From contig NZ_JACSQC010000007.1 of NCBI RefSeq assembly GCF_014836875.1, positions 2,555 to 66,554 of the forward strand: a stretch of 64,000 nucleotides of DNA. Reading direction: 5' to 3'. Position numbers and translations under genes: made by a program. The notes under the pieces are model-generated. The model worked only from the letters and a program-made list of their open reading frames with translations. It was not told the DNA's origin and did not search any database. Source of the stretch: Arthrobacter pullicola. Its GTDB lineage: Bacteria > Actinomycetota > Actinomycetes > Actinomycetales > Micrococcaceae. Position 1 is the stretch's first letter; every line of letters starts with the position of its first letter. Positions 63,561 through 64,000 of this stretch are shown here, piece by piece.

Positions 63561-64000
63561 CTAGACCGCAGCGCCGTCGTCGTCCTCATCCCGGTTCTGG
63601 GGGAGCCGGTAAAGCAGATAGCCGGAGGACGCGACGAATAGAGCCACGATGCCCAGCACAACGGTCAGCGGAGCGCTGCGCCAGAACATGGCGAAGAGCA
63701 GGAGCAGCAGCGGCCCGCCGGCGGCCCCGAGCCAGGCGAGGATGACCAGGGGTTCGCCGCTGCCCAGCGGCGGCGGTTCCTCCGGGACGAAGCTTCCGTC
63801 GGACTCGTCCTCCTGGGGGCTGTAGTCGCGCGGCCCGGCACTCGGACCGGTACCCGGGTCCCGGCGCAGCGGCTGGTTCTCGAAGATGGCACGTGTCCGT
63901 TCGGCCGCGGAGCGCGGATCGGGCGGTGTGCGGGAGTCCGGCTGTACGGCGGCCGCCGGGCCGGAATGCGGGCTCCGGTCAGGGTTATTCTCCCCGGGGT
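63561..64000 (-). CDS. Conserved membrane protein with disordered N-terminus (5' end outside window)
   Basis: The minus frame is open from the TAG at 63561-63563 to the window edge; no start is visible, so about 146 residues of the C-terminal part are seen. Order: Pro/Ser/Arg/Asp-rich disordered stretch containing TRAIFENQPLRRD and SAGPRDYSPQEDES, then two hydrophobic helices (PLVILAWLGAAGGPLLLLLFAMFW and PLTVVLGIVALFVASSGYLLY), and a short acidic tail RDEDDDGAAV. The topology, acidic or Pro-rich cytosolic part plus two TM helices, is common in actinobacterial hypothetical proteins. No function can be assigned. Confidence 0.75.
   Translation of the reverse strand, partial: PGENNPDRSPHSGPAAAVQPDSRTPPDPRSAAERTRAIFENQPLRRDPGTGPSAGPRDYSPQEDESDGSFVPEEPPPLGSGEPLVILAWLGAAGGPLLLLLFAMFWRSAPLTVVLGIVALFVASSGYLLYRLPQNRDEDDDGAAV

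Overview
The window is high-GC DNA from an actinobacterium, most likely a member of the Micrococcaceae close to Arthrobacter. This rests on the gene order HAD phosphatase-tlyA-nadK-recN-pyrG-nudix-xerD and parA-scpA-scpB-rluB-tyrA-cmk-der, on the garA-ftsR-BFN-MerR cluster known from Mycobacterium as Rv1827-Rv1830, on a mycothione reductase (mycothiol is an actinobacterial thiol), and on frequent GTG/TTG starts with 4-nt stop/start overlaps. I see no rRNA, CRISPR array, transposase, integrase or phage gene.

Layout. (1) 1-9.9 kb is a tight plus-strand housekeeping run: a TPR protein cut by the window edge, HAD-IIA phosphatase, small conserved protein, TlyA, NAD kinase, RecN, CTP synthase, Nudix hydrolase, XerD. 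(2) 9.9-27 kb is metabolic accessory content lying between xerD and parA: an ArsR/MDR-reductase divergent pair, a Nudix hydrolase, a complete methylcitrate-cycle cluster (gntR-prpD-prpB-prpC on minus, AEC permease and prpE on plus), a CPBP membrane protein, a sodium:solute symporter, and a DctS/DctR-like two-component system divergent from the C4-dicarboxylate carrier dctA. Propionate activation, conversion to succinate and pyruvate, and dicarboxylate uptake sit together. (3) 27-34.4 kb is core again: ParA-like ATPase, ScpA, ScpB, RluB-type pseudouridine synthase, prephenate dehydrogenase, Cmk, Der, tRNA-Pro(GGG).

(4) 34.5-51.5 kb is an accessory, stress- and resistance-flavoured region: a deaminase, an alpha/beta hydrolase behind a 16-codon leader peptide with mutually exclusive hairpins, a copper operon (copZ - His-rich membrane-anchored protein - copA) under two CsoR-type boxes, a degenerate SDR, a PQQ-type sugar dehydrogenase lipoprotein, a GNAT enzyme, a rifampicin monooxygenase (rox) behind a rifamycin-associated element, RidA, a VOC protein, an HxlR/NAD(P)-binding protein pair, a multicopper oxidase lipoprotein, and an MFS exporter/TetR pair with an 18-bp operator. 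(5) 51.7-64 kb is mostly core: garA, ftsR, BFN, MerR regulator, a second ParA-like ATPase, pyruvate carboxylase, mycothione reductase, long-chain acyl-CoA synthetase, ROK glucokinase, and a membrane protein cut by the right edge.

The most interesting items are the leader peptide/alternative hairpin arrangement in front of the hydrolase (35.28-35.39 kb), the RAE-rox pair, the CsoR-controlled copper operon with an unnamed middle gene and no local csoR, several near-perfect operator palindromes placed in divergent promoters, a 23-nt inverted repeat between convergent genes at 12.06 kb, and a 10-bp-period repeat upstream of the MerR gene at 53.6 kb. All calls come from reading the sequence; no database search was possible.
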